A stretch of 64,000 nt of DNA from Acidimicrobiales bacterium (GTDB taxonomy: Bacteria > Actinomycetota > Acidimicrobiia > Acidimicrobiales > Aldehydirespiratoraceae). The translations under genes and the position numbers were made by a program. The stretch lies in NCBI GenBank assembly GCA_041394245.1, contig JAWKIR010000003.1, positions 62,001-126,000 of the forward strand, given 5' to 3'. Within the stretch, counting starts at the first letter, position 1. Each line of letters begins with the position of its first letter. The notes below the pieces were generated by a model. The model was not told the DNA's origin. It ran no database searches and saw only the letters and a program-made list of their open reading frames with translations. Of this stretch, positions 1-8,319 are shown piece by piece.

Positions 1-299
1 ACTCCGGTCGCCACATGACCGCCGACGAGGCGCTCGCGGCCCGCATCATCTCGTCGGTCCACGAACCCGACGAGGTGCAGGCAGCCGCCGTCGACCTCGC
101 GGCCCGCTATGCCGGCGGACCCGCCTCGCTGCGCATCGCGAAACGGGTGATGCTCGCGGGATACCACGAGCCGCTCGACGCCGCCGTCGAGATCGAGGCG
201 CAGGGGTTCGCCGACACCTTCGCGACCGAGGACAAGGTCACGGGCGTCGCCAGCTTCATGGAGCACGGGCCGGGCAAGGCGACCTTCACCGGCCGCTGA
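1..299 (+). CDS. enoyl-CoA hydratase/isomerase family protein, C-terminal part
   Basis: The gene enters from the left edge, and its reading frame is open from the first bases to a TGA at 297-299. The visible 98 or so residues fit the C-terminal helical region of the crotonase fold: an alternating Ala/Leu helix, a P-x-S-L-R-I-A-K segment where the family has its conserved Lys before the trimerisation helices, then E-x-x-x-F-x-D-x-F-x-T-E-D and a terminal F-x-G-R. The catalytic glutamates lie outside the window. Family members act on CoA thioesters, usually in beta-oxidation, but the substrate cannot be read from this part. The ATG at 15 is internal, because upstream codons continue in frame. 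Confidence 0.8.
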   Translation, partial: SGRHMTADEALAARIISSVHEPDEVQAAAVDLAARYAGGPASLRIAKRVMLAGYHEPLDAAVEIEAQGFADTFATEDKVTGVASFMEHGPGKATFTGR

Positions 300-322
300 G
301 CCGGACCTCGGGGCGTTGGTGA

Positions 323-1096
323 TCAGGCGACTTCGAGATTGTTGAGGCGAAACGTCGCGAGCGCGAGCGCCGCCACCGCCACGACGAGCGGCACCACGAT
401 GCCCGCCACCTGCGACAGGTCGCCGAGGGCGATGTCGACCCCGGTGCGGTCGGTCAGGATCGAGCTGAGGTAGCCACGCACGGCGACCTTCGCCGCCGCG
501 CTGCCGAAGCTCGCGACGAGCCCCTCCCAGATGAGGATGTAGCCGAGCCCCCACACGATCGGGTTCTTCACCACCAACCCGAGCAGCACGAAGATGGCGC
601 TGTAGGCGAGGATGCCGACGATGGTGGCGATCACCGAGGCGACCACCAGCTCGGATCCGGCATCGAGCAGGATCGCGGTCAGGGTCATCGGGATCAGGGT
701 CAGCGGCAGGCTGACCGTGAGCGCGGCGAACCATGCGCCGACGGCCACCCCAGAACGGGGCATCGGCCGGAGCCAGAGGTAGACGAGCGTGCCGTCCTCG
801 CGGGTGTCGCCCAACGACGCACCGGCGAACACGAGGGCGACGATCGGCACCAGCAGCGTGAACCCGATCAGCGAGACGACGAACACCCCGTCCTCGAGCT
901 GCTGCAGCGCGATGTCGGCAGGGGACAACGGGGGGAACTGTTGGTCCGGGGCGGCCCGACCGACGAGCCAGCCGAGGAGCACGACGATGCCGCCGATGCA
1001 GATCAGTGCGGTCACCCTCCCACGAGTGAGAAGTTGGCGGACCAGGACCCGGTAGACGACGCGAATCGTGTCGATGACGTTGACCGTGCCGCTCAT
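323..1096 (-). CDS. ABC-2 type exporter permease (distal)
   Basis: A 257-residue integral membrane protein with about six hydrophobic segments, spread from roughly residue 27 to the C terminus, and no Walker motifs. It is the last gene of a four-gene unit, and its ATG overlaps the stop of the upstream ATPase gene by four bases (ATGA). This layout shows that the two are translated together and assemble as an ABC-2 type transporter in the cytoplasmic membrane. The substrate is unknown; ABC-2 pairs of this style commonly export lipids, drugs or polysaccharide precursors. No terminator is evident in the short gap to the hydratase gene. Confidence 0.85.
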   Translation of the reverse strand: MSGTVNVIDTIRVVYRVLVRQLLTRGRVTALICIGGIVVLLGWLVGRAAPDQQFPPLSPADIALQQLEDGVFVVSLIGFTLLVPIVALVFAGASLGDTREDGTLVYLWLRPMPRSGVAVGAWFAALTVSLPLTLIPMTLTAILLDAGSELVVASVIATIVGILAYSAIFVLLGLVVKNPIVWGLGYILIWEGLVASFGSAAAKVAVRGYLSSILTDRTGVDIALGDLSQVAGIVVPLVVAVAALALATFRLNNLEVA

Positions 1097-2079
1097 CGGC
1101 CCTCCACCAGGTATCGGAAGACGCTCTCGAGATCGTCATCGAGGGGTCGCACGCCCCGCAGCCGGACGTCGAGTTCGCGGGCGATGGGCGCGAGCTGGCG
1201 TCCGAACGTGTCGACGTCGGTCGTGTCGAGTTCGATGCCCTCGGCATCGACATGGGCCCCGTCGACGATGGATCGCCCGAGCAGGGCGGCGGCCAGGCGC
1301 CGCGGGTCGTCGGCCTCGACGCGGATGCGGTGCGGACGGTCGTCCATCAGCTCGCGGAGCGCGTGATAGTCGCCCGATGCGGCGAGGCGACCCTGGGCGA
1401 TGACGAGGATCCGCGATCCCAGCTTGGCCACCTCGTCGAGAACGTGACTGGAGACGAGGAGGCACTTCCCCGCTGCGGCGAGCTCGTTGAAGAGGGCGAT
1501 CATCCGACGGCGCTGCACCGGATCGAGGCCGGTGAGGGGCTCGTCGAGGATCAGGACCGCCGGATCGTTGACGAGGGCGGCCGCCAGCTTCACCCGTTGG
1601 CGCATCCCCTTGCTGTAGGCACCCACGCTCTTGGTGTCGGTCGCATCCAGCTGCACGATGTCGAGCACACGACGCGCCGCGGCGGCCGGGTCGTCGACCC
1701 CGTGCATCATCGCGGCGATCTCGACGAACTGGCGGGCGTCGAGCCGGTCGAAGAGTCCGTCCTGTTGTGGCGCGAGGCCGATCTGTCCGCGCACTGCGGT
1801 GTCGGTGCGGGCGTCGCGGCCGAGCACGCGGACCGTGCCCCGGGTCGGCGGGGCCAACCCGCACAGCATCCGGAACAGGGTCGACTTGCCCGCACCGTTG
1901 GGTCCGAGCAGGGCGGTGATCCCCGGGCCGACGGTGAACGACACGTCGGACACGGCGACGACATCGCCGAAGGCCTTGGTGACGTTGGTGACCGACACCA
2001 TGGGCGGGGGCGGTGGCGGCTGAGCCGAGGACGGCGGTGGCGGCTGAGCCGCAGGCGGGGGTGGCAGGCTCGACATCAT
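1093..2079 (-). CDS. ABC transporter ATP-binding protein with Pro-rich N terminus
   Basis: A 328-residue ATPase. A 25-residue leader made almost only of Pro, with Gln, Ala and Ser, precedes a standard nucleotide-binding domain: Walker A GPNGAGKST, signature YSKGMRQR, Walker B LILDEP followed by D-loop LTGLDP, and switch His in VSSH. A C-terminal extension of about 80 residues resembles the regulatory tail of DrrA/CcmA-type ATPases. The start is the ATG at 2077-2079, which overlaps the upstream permease stop as ATGA; the same frame stays open further upstream but that part lies inside the permease gene. It energises the permease encoded at 323-1096. The proline leader is unusual for the family and may be a flexible or interaction segment. 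Confidence 0.88.
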   Translation of the reverse strand: MMSSLPPPPAAQPPPPSSAQPPPPPPMVSVTNVTKAFGDVVAVSDVSFTVGPGITALLGPNGAGKSTLFRMLCGLAPPTRGTVRVLGRDARTDTAVRGQIGLAPQQDGLFDRLDARQFVEIAAMMHGVDDPAAAARRVLDIVQLDATDTKSVGAYSKGMRQRVKLAAALVNDPAVLILDEPLTGLDPVQRRRMIALFNELAAAGKCLLVSSHVLDEVAKLGSRILVIAQGRLAASGDYHALRELMDDRPHRIRVEADDPRRLAAALLGRSIVDGAHVDAEGIELDTTDVDTFGRQLAPIARELDVRLRGVRPLDDDLESVFRYLVEGR

Positions 2080-2957
2080 GCACCGGCCCTGCGATAGCGG
2101 GCCCAGAGGGTGGCACTCGCGGCGGCCACCCAACCGAGGTTGGCCGCATAGACCCGTTCGGTGGCGATCTCGGGGTACTGGCCGGGGTCGCCGAAGATGC
2201 GGGCGATCATCTCCATCGGCATGTTGACCGGATCGAGCAGGCGCCATTGCGTCGACTGGTCGGCGACGTCGACGAGGATCTGGACGACGATCAGCGAACC
2301 CAGCATGGTGAGCACCACGGCGAGGCTGGCGAACGCCCGCCGGTCGGTCAGGCTCGCCGCACCCCTGCTGATGAGGGCGTAGACGATCGACGCGAGGGTG
2401 CCCGAGACGAGGATCCGGAGCATGGTCAGGATCCAGTCGCCCACCCCGTCGGGGCCGAGCGACGCGAAGGTCATGCCGAGGAGATAGACGATGGTCGGCA
2501 CCAGGACGATCAGGGCCATCAAGCCGGAAACCGACAGCACCTTCGCACCGAGATAGGTCTGGCGGGTCAGCGGGGTCGACAGGTAGAGCGACAGCATGCC
2601 GTCGCGCCGGTCGCGCACCAGCGCCTCGGGCGCGACCAGGCCGGTGAAGAGGACCATCGCGGCGATCGACTGGCGGGCCAGCTCGGAGTAGGCCGGGATG
2701 ATCCCGACGAGGAAGTCGTTGATGAACTCGTCGCCGCCCAGCAGCACCGCGGCGCCCACGAAGACCACGGCCGGCAGCATGGCGACGATGACGACGAGCG
2801 CCGGGGCGATCTTGTGGCGGGCCTTGCGGCCGAGGCCGAGGACGCTGCGGGTCGTGTGCCACGCCGTCGAGCGGACAGCGCCCCACACGCCCTTGCGGCG
2901 GCCGTCGAACTTCCGGTAGCCGCGGTCGAGGATCTGGGCGGAGCCGTCGGTGGTCAT
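2076..2957 (-). CDS. ABC-2 type exporter permease (proximal)
   Basis: A 293-residue membrane protein with about six transmembrane stretches. A soluble N-terminal 40 residues is followed by the first hydrophobic helix near residue 50 and a Val/Leu/Ala-rich series after it. The segment around residues 115-130 (E-A-L-V-R-D-R-R-D-G) is typical of the cytosolic loop of ABC-2 permeases. It starts with ATGA overlap against the upstream ATPase gene and ends with ATGA overlap into the next ATPase gene, so all four genes are probably one transcript. It likely pairs with the ATPase at 2954-3895. The substrate is not evident. Confidence 0.85.
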   Translation of the reverse strand: MTTDGSAQILDRGYRKFDGRRKGVWGAVRSTAWHTTRSVLGLGRKARHKIAPALVVIVAMLPAVVFVGAAVLLGGDEFINDFLVGIIPAYSELARQSIAAMVLFTGLVAPEALVRDRRDGMLSLYLSTPLTRQTYLGAKVLSVSGLMALIVLVPTIVYLLGMTFASLGPDGVGDWILTMLRILVSGTLASIVYALISRGAASLTDRRAFASLAVVLTMLGSLIVVQILVDVADQSTQWRLLDPVNMPMEMIARIFGDPGQYPEIATERVYAANLGWVAAASATLWARYRRAGA

Positions 2958-3895
2958 GTCGGCACCGCCTCGAACAGGTCTTCGAGCCGGCGCCGGCGTT
3001 GCTCGATACGCCGGACCCGTGCAGAGGAATCGGCGATCGCGTCGCGGACCGCGTCGGCGATGTCGTCGGCCGACGCACCCAACACGTCCATGCGGGCCGA
3101 GTCCGGCTCGCGGGTCACCCGCAGCCCGGCCGCCGTGAGACGGGCGACAACCGCCTCGACGGCATCAGGGACGTCGTCGATCTCGGCGAGCTCGACGGTC
3201 ACGCCCTCGACATCGCCCACGAGTTCCTTCAACGGTCCCTGGGCGACGAGGCGACCGGCATCGAGGGCCACGACATTGTCGCAGATGCGCTCCACCTCTT
3301 CGAGGAGATGCGACGACAGCAGGACGTCGATCTGGTACTCGGTGCTGATCTGACGGATCAGCAGGAGCATCTCGTCACGCTGCACCGGATCGAGCCCATC
3401 GGTCGGTTCGTCGAGGAGCACGAGGCTCGGGTCGGCCGCGATGGCCTGGGCGAGCTTGACCCGCTGGCGCTGCCCGGTCGACATCGTGCCGAGGGCCCGG
3501 AACCGCTCCTCGCCGAGCCCGACGAGCCACAGGGCATCGCTCGCCCGCGAGCGGGCCTCGCTGCGGGGCATGCCCCGCACCTCGGCGAGGTGCTTCACGA
3601 AGTCGGAGGCCGGCATGTCGTCGGGGAAGACGTTGCGTTCGGGGCCGTAGCCGACCATGGACCGGAGTTCGGCGCCCTGGCGCAGCGGGTCGAGGCCCAG
3701 CACGGAGACCGACCCGCCCGTCGGGGTCCGCAATCCCAGCACGATCGACATGAACGTGGTCTTGCCGGCACCGTTGGCCCCGACGAGGCCGGTGACGCCG
3801 GGCGGCACCTCGAGTGTCAGCGTGTCGAGGGCGCGATGGGTTCCGAAGACCATGGACACCCCGCTCGCCGCAATGACACTCACGGGCGTCATCAT
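2954..3895 (-). CDS. ABC transporter ATP-binding protein
   Basis: A CcmA/DrrA-type ATPase of about 313 residues: Walker A GANGAGKTT, signature STGQRQR, Walker B LVLLDEP with TDGLDP, switch His in LSSH, and a C-terminal regulatory tail of about 90 residues rich in Arg and Glu. It is the first gene of the four-gene exporter unit. I place the start at the tandem ATGs near 3895; a GTG at 3904 in the same frame is possible and neither has a strong Shine-Dalgarno sequence. Two different ATPases alternate with two different permeases, so this could be one hetero-oligomeric exporter or two exporters with a shared task. Confidence 0.87.
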   Translation of the reverse strand: MMTPVSVIAASGVSMVFGTHRALDTLTLEVPPGVTGLVGANGAGKTTFMSIVLGLRTPTGGSVSVLGLDPLRQGAELRSMVGYGPERNVFPDDMPASDFVKHLAEVRGMPRSEARSRASDALWLVGLGEERFRALGTMSTGQRQRVKLAQAIAADPSLVLLDEPTDGLDPVQRDEMLLLIRQISTEYQIDVLLSSHLLEEVERICDNVVALDAGRLVAQGPLKELVGDVEGVTVELAEIDDVPDAVEAVVARLTAAGLRVTREPDSARMDVLGASADDIADAVRDAIADSSARVRRIEQRRRRLEDLFEAVPT

Positions 3896-3932
3896 TGCCC
3901 ACACCGGGTCCCCACGGCGTCCACCCCGAGGA

Positions 3933-3946
3933 TGATTCGCGAATCA
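3933..3946. promoter_or_regulatory. 14-bp perfect palindrome between acetyltransferase and exporter operon
   Basis: TGATTCGCGAATCA is a perfect palindrome that overlaps the last bases of the acetyltransferase gene, about 40 bases ahead of the exporter ATPase start. It has no T-tract, so a protein-binding site upstream of the exporter is more plausible than a terminator. This is inference from symmetry alone. Confidence 0.3.
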
Positions 3947-4441
3947 GTCGACGAGACGCTTCTCGAGCATGGTCACGCGTTTGGTGCCACCCTCGGTGTC
4001 CTGCTCGCCGACGGAGGCGAAACCCCGGGCCTCGTGAAAAGCGAGCGACACGTCGTTGCGGGGCTCGATGTTGACCTCGGCGAGCATGACCCGATGGTCG
4101 TCGGCCCGGCCTCGGCGGGCGAACTCGTCGTAGAGGCGGGTGCCGACACCGAGACCGCGACCCTGCTCGGCCACCACGATGCGGTCGACATAGATGAACG
4201 CGTCGTAGCGGGCGCTGAACCACGCGTAGTTCAGGGATCCGTAGTCGAGACCGGGGCCGATCAGACCGATCACGAAGCCGGCGATGGATCCGTCGGGACC
4301 GTCGATCACGAGGAAGCTGTGGGCCTCGGCGAGGAACCAGTCGAGATCAGCACGGCTCAGCTCGTTGACCGCGGGGACGGCCGCGTTGTTGTGCACGAGG
4401 ATCTCGTCGAGATCCCCTTCCGTGGCGAGGCGGACGGTCAT
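3944..4441 (-). CDS. GNAT family N-acetyltransferase
   Basis: A 165-residue single-domain GNAT protein. It has the N-terminal R-x-A-x-E-x-D-L-D-E-I motif C, a central beta-strand segment, and the acetyl-CoA binding motif A as V-x-x-x-x-x-G-R-G-L-G-V-G-T near residues 92-105. An N-x-x-S-x-x-F-H-E-x-x-G-F motif B follows near residues 130-145. The acceptor substrate is unknown. The ATG has a very good ribosome binding site (AAGGAGGGG) about three bases upstream. It lies 28 bases downstream of the Rieske-ThDP enzyme gene on the same strand, so it may be co-transcribed with that pair. Confidence 0.88.
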   Translation of the reverse strand: MTVRLATEGDLDEILVHNNAAVPAVNELSRADLDWFLAEAHSFLVIDGPDGSIAGFVIGLIGPGLDYGSLNYAWFSARYDAFIYVDRIVVAEQGRGLGVGTRLYDEFARRGRADDHRVMLAEVNIEPRNDVSLAFHEARGFASVGEQDTEGGTKRVTMLEKRLVD

Positions 4442-4449
4442 CGCCCCTC

Positions 4450-4487
4450 CTTACACCAGCAACGCGTCCTCACACCAGCAACGCGTC
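4450..4487. repeat. 19-bp tandem duplication across a stop codon
   Basis: Two adjacent 19-bp units (4450-4468 and 4469-4487) differ at one base. Read on the minus strand, each carries the codons for the last residues of the ThDP enzyme followed by a stop, TGA in the first copy and TAA in the second. The second copy lies wholly in the gap before the acetyltransferase gene and ends in its ribosome binding site. It looks like a recent slippage duplication. Confidence 0.8.
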
Positions 4488-6473
4488 GGTGATGACCTCG
4501 ACGAGGGCGGGGCCGTCGTGGGCGAGGGCTGCGGCGATCGCCTCGTCGAGGTCCTCGATCGACGTGACCCGGATGCCCTTGGCCCCGCACACCTCGGCGA
4601 AATCGGCGAAGTTCGGGTTGTGCAGCGAGGTTTGCCACACGTCGAGGTCGGCGGCCCGCTGTTCCTTGCTGATCTTGCCGAGCTCAGCGTTGTTCATCAC
4701 CACGTGGGTGATGTTCATCCCGTACTTGACCGCCGTGGTCAGCTCCATCGCATACTGACCGAACCCACCATCGCCGGAGATGGACACGACGGCCCGGCCC
4801 GCGAACTCGGGTCGGCTTCTGGTCGCCGCCCAGCTCCCCATGGCGGCGGGGAACGAGAACCCGATCGATCCGAGGTAGCCCGACATCAACACCGACTGCT
4901 CGGCGACCTCGAAGTAGCGGCCGAACGAGTAGGTGTTGTTGCCGACGTCGACGGGAACGATGGCATCGGCGGGCACGAGCCGCGACAGCGCGTCGAACAG
5001 CGCTGCCGCGTTGATCCCGTTGCCCTGATCGTCGGCTCGCCGGCTTGCCTTCTCCTCCCGCCAGATCTTCCAGCGCGATGCGGTCTCGGCGACCATCGCG
5101 TCGACTCGTTCGGTGTCGGCATCGACCGCAGCAGCAAGGGCCGACGCGGCGATGCCGACATGGGCCTGGACCGGAACGGTCACGGAATGGAAACGGCCGA
5201 GGGCCATCGGGTCGAAGTCGATCTGCACGATCGGCTTGTAGTCGGAGATCCCGGTGTGGTTCGCGAACGACACCCCGAACGCGAGCAGCAGGTCCGCCTC
5301 GTTCATGAACCAGCTCGCGATGGGGGTACCGCTGCGACCGAGCACGCCGCAGGCGAGAGGATGGGCGTCGGAGACCGACCCCTTGGCCTTGAAGGTGGTG
5401 GCCACCGGAGCGCCGATCCGTTCGGCGAGCGCCAGGATCTCGGTGATGCCCTCGCGCGCTCCATGGCCGACGATGATGACGGGCCGCACCGCCGCTGAGA
5501 GCGCGTCGACTGCCGCCGCAAGCGCGTCGGCCGGCGGCGCGATCGCTCGACTGCCGGTGCGGCCATCGGGTGAACCGGCCGACACGCCGTCGGCTGCCGG
5601 GAGTTCCTGGACCTCATCGGGCAACACGAGATGGGCGACGTCCCGTTCGACGAGCGCAGTCTTGCAGGCGAGGTTCATGAGCTCCGCATGGTCGGAGCCG
5701 GCCTGCACGGTCTCGGAGTAACGGGCGACATCCGCGAACGCGGCGGCGAGGTCGGTGTCCTGGAACGCACCCCGACCACGGACCTTCGACGGCACCTGAC
5801 CCGAGAGCGCGAGCACGGGGGCCCGATCGGTCTTCGCGTCGTAGAGCCCCGTCATCAGATTGGTCGACCCCGGGCCGGCGATGGCGAAGCAGGCGGCGAG
5901 CCCGCCGGTCAGCTTGCCGTAGGCCGTCGCCGCGAACGATGCGGCACCCTCGTGGCGGATGCCGATGAAGGTGAGGTCGCCACGTTGCTCTGCGACCCGC
6001 ATGGCGTCGGCGAACCCCAGATTCGAGTGACCGACCATGCCGAAGACGTGAGTGACGCCCCACTTCGTCATCGTCTCGACCATCACGTCGCTCACGGTGC
6101 GGACGCGTGGCGACTCGACCGGGAGCGCGACATAGACCCCGTCGTCGCGCACCTCGGTGCGGAACGCGTCGGGGGCGTCGGCAAAGTCACCGGGGGGCAC
6201 GCCGTTCTTCGGCGAGTAGTCGTAGCCGTGCCACGGACAGCGCAGCCAGCCGCCCTCGATCGACCCCTCGCCGAGCGGTCCACCCTGGTGCGGACAGGCG
6301 TTCCCGAGGCAGCCGTAGCCGCCCTCGGCGGTGTGAGTGACGCAGAGGCTCTCGTGGCCGATCGTCACTGTGGCCACCCGACCCTCGGGAACCTCGTCGA
6401 GCTCGACCAGCTTGTGCCACTCGAACTCACCCCCGGGGAGCGCGGGTTCCGTGGTCGAGGGCGTCTCAGTCAT
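4470..6473 (-). CDS. Rieske [2Fe-2S] domain fused to a ThDP-dependent enzyme (pyruvate oxidase / acetolactate synthase family)
   Basis: A 667-residue fusion. Residues about 12-115 form a Rieske ferredoxin domain with an intact cluster motif, C-P-H then 16 residues then C-P-W-H. Residues about 120-667 form a complete ThDP enzyme. Its N-terminal PYR domain has the activating Glu in R-H-E-G-A-A, there is a central FAD/nucleotide-like domain, and the C-terminal PP domain has GDGGF and the closing N-N-A-E-L-G. The family decarboxylates 2-oxo acids. The attached Rieske domain suggests that the two electrons leave through an iron-sulfur cluster instead of flavin/O2 or quinone. The start is the ATG overlapping the stop of the upstream Rieske-FMN gene (ATGA), which implies a coupled pair. 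The substrate is unknown. Confidence 0.85.
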   Translation of the reverse strand: MTETPSTTEPALPGGEFEWHKLVELDEVPEGRVATVTIGHESLCVTHTAEGGYGCLGNACPHQGGPLGEGSIEGGWLRCPWHGYDYSPKNGVPPGDFADAPDAFRTEVRDDGVYVALPVESPRVRTVSDVMVETMTKWGVTHVFGMVGHSNLGFADAMRVAEQRGDLTFIGIRHEGAASFAATAYGKLTGGLAACFAIAGPGSTNLMTGLYDAKTDRAPVLALSGQVPSKVRGRGAFQDTDLAAAFADVARYSETVQAGSDHAELMNLACKTALVERDVAHLVLPDEVQELPAADGVSAGSPDGRTGSRAIAPPADALAAAVDALSAAVRPVIIVGHGAREGITEILALAERIGAPVATTFKAKGSVSDAHPLACGVLGRSGTPIASWFMNEADLLLAFGVSFANHTGISDYKPIVQIDFDPMALGRFHSVTVPVQAHVGIAASALAAAVDADTERVDAMVAETASRWKIWREEKASRRADDQGNGINAAALFDALSRLVPADAIVPVDVGNNTYSFGRYFEVAEQSVLMSGYLGSIGFSFPAAMGSWAATRSRPEFAGRAVVSISGDGGFGQYAMELTTAVKYGMNITHVVMNNAELGKISKEQRAADLDVWQTSLHNPNFADFAEVCGAKGIRVTSIEDLDEAIAAALAHDGPALVEVITDALLV

Positions 6474-8167
6474 CGCACACCTCCGTAGGCGACGCCGGAG
6501 AGATCGGCCATGTCCTTGCTGAACGTCGTCAGGTCGTCGAGGCAGAACTCCCGCACGTGGGTGTGTCCGCACGCCCTGGCCAACACGCCCATCAGCTCGG
6601 TCGACGCCGCGAAGAACCGATGGAGCCGCTCGGCCGCCTCGTCGACGGGGAGCCGCTCCCGAAGCTCCGGCTTCTGGGTCGCGATACCGACCGGGCAGTT
6701 GTCGGTCGAGCACGCCCGCATGCCGATGCAACCGATCGCCTGCATCGCCGAGTTCGACACCGCCACCGCGTCGGCGCCCAGCGCGAGGGCCTTCGCGAAG
6801 TCGGTGTGGGTCCGCAACCCGCCCGTGATGACGAGCGTGATGTCGGATCGACCACGGGCGTCGAGATGTCGACGGGCCCGCGCCAACGCGGGGATGGTCG
6901 GCACCGAGATGTGGTCGCGAAACACCACGGGCGCGGCTCCGGTGCCGCCGCCACGACCGTCGAGGATGATGTAGTCGACACCGATGCGTAGCGCGGCGTC
7001 GATGTCGTCCTCGATGTGCTGGGCCGAGAGCTTCACCCCGATCGGGACGCCGCCCGACATCTCACGGACGTCGTCGGCGAGGCGGCGATAGTCGTCCTCA
7101 CAGGTGAGATCCGCGAACGTCGACGGCGAGATCGCGTCCTGGCCGGGCTCGAGCCCCCGCACCTCCGCGATCTTCCCCTTGACCTTGATCCCGGGGAGAT
7201 GTCCCCCGGTGCCCGTCTTCGCACCCTGGCCCAGCTTGAAGTGGAACGCCTGGACGTCGGCGACCTTGTCGAGCGACCAGCCGAACCGACCACTGGCGAG
7301 TTCGTAGAAATAGCGGGAGTTCTCGGCCTTCTCCTCGGGAAGCATGCCGCCCTCCCCCGAACAGATACCCGTACCCGCCAGCTCGGCGCCCCGGCCCAGC
7401 GCGACCTTCGCCTCCTCGCTGAGGGCACCGAAGCTCATGTCGCTCACGAAGATCGGGATCTCGAGATGGAGGGGCCTCTCCGCGTTGGGGCCGATCACGA
7501 CGTCGCTCCCGACCGCCACGTCGTCGAGCTGGGGCTTGCGGGCCAGCTGCGCCGTCACGAACTGGATGTCGTCCCACTTCGGCAGCCGGTCGCGCTCGAC
7601 GCCCATCGATGTGACCGGCCCGTGATGACCCAGGTAGTCGAGGCCTTCGTCGGCCAACCGGCGGATCAGGGAGACGTGTGGCTCGGCCGGGTCACCGTGC
7701 GGGTCCTGGAACTCGCCTTGATAGGCCTCGCGGTCGTAGGGCTGGGGGTGCTCCTTGATCCACGCCGCGATCTCCTCTGCGTCGACCATCAGGTCGTCGC
7801 CGTCGATCCACGACGAGAACTTGTGGAGTCGCTCGCGGTTGTCGTAGCTCGACACCCCGGTGTGGAACACATAGTCCCAACCGTGCAGCCCACAGAGCAG
7901 GTTGTCGCCCACCACGCGACCATCGGCCATGTGCGCGCCCCGGTGCAGACACCGGCCGTAGAGAACCGACTGGTTGTCGTCGAACCGTACGATCACGAGG
8001 TCGACCCCGTCGACGAACGCCCCGACCGGTTGGCGGTCCGGCACCTCGCTCCATGCCGCGATCTTCACAGGCTGCATCATCCACTCCTCGTCACCGGCGC
8101 CGCTCCACAGCCTGGCCCATCTCGGCGGCCGGCGGTATTTCGGGCCGAACGCGGTACGGATACTCAT
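6470..8167 (-). CDS. Rieske [2Fe-2S] domain fused to a glutamate-synthase-like FMN/[3Fe-4S] domain
   Basis: A 565-residue protein. A Rieske domain (about residues 35-125) with C-L-H, 16 residues, then C-G-L-H is followed by an alpha/beta barrel like the synthase domain of GltB (about residues 190-540). The FMN-site stretch G-G-G-T-G-A-A-P is present, and C-I-G-M-R-A-C-S-T-D-N-C matches the C-x5-C-x4-C ligand set of the [3Fe-4S] cluster. The glutaminase and GXGXG domains of true glutamate synthase are absent. It is therefore a stand-alone redox barrel wired to a Rieske centre. I use the ATG at 8165-8167 because codons after it have coding-like third positions; a better ribosome binding site (GAGGAG) precedes the ATG pair at 8075-8080, which would give about 535 residues. 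Confidence 0.83.
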   Translation of the reverse strand: MSIRTAFGPKYRRPPRWARLWSGAGDEEWMMQPVKIAAWSEVPDRQPVGAFVDGVDLVIVRFDDNQSVLYGRCLHRGAHMADGRVVGDNLLCGLHGWDYVFHTGVSSYDNRERLHKFSSWIDGDDLMVDAEEIAAWIKEHPQPYDREAYQGEFQDPHGDPAEPHVSLIRRLADEGLDYLGHHGPVTSMGVERDRLPKWDDIQFVTAQLARKPQLDDVAVGSDVVIGPNAERPLHLEIPIFVSDMSFGALSEEAKVALGRGAELAGTGICSGEGGMLPEEKAENSRYFYELASGRFGWSLDKVADVQAFHFKLGQGAKTGTGGHLPGIKVKGKIAEVRGLEPGQDAISPSTFADLTCEDDYRRLADDVREMSGGVPIGVKLSAQHIEDDIDAALRIGVDYIILDGRGGGTGAAPVVFRDHISVPTIPALARARRHLDARGRSDITLVITGGLRTHTDFAKALALGADAVAVSNSAMQAIGCIGMRACSTDNCPVGIATQKPELRERLPVDEAAERLHRFFAASTELMGVLARACGHTHVREFCLDDLTTFSKDMADLSGVAYGGVR

Positions 8168-8230
8168 TGCCTACTCATGCATACTCATTGCCTACCCATT
8201 ACTTACTGACTGCTGCGTACTCATTGCTGC
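8161..8230. repeat. cluster of TACTCATTGC direct repeats in a divergent promoter region
   Basis: TACTCATTGCCTAC occurs at 8161-8174 and 8182-8195, and TACTCATTGC again at 8218-8227, with a shortened copy TACTCATGC at 8172-8180. The stretch is much richer in A/T than its surroundings. It lies between the divergent Rieske-FMN gene and the L-2-hydroxyglutarate oxidase gene, where repeated operators would be expected. The regulator is unknown. Confidence 0.55.
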
Positions 8231-8319
8231 GTGTGGTTCGGCCGACGGGATGACTCGATGATGGAATCGATGGCGGAGAACGAGGCGATGATGCCCACGC
8301 GACGACGAGACGACCGACG

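Noticed and set aside
2013..3353. Long open frame on the plus strand opposite the exporter genes
   Set aside because: It is antisense to ATPase and permease genes that have clear motifs; its product has no recognisable domain and the composition expected from a shadow frame at high GC.
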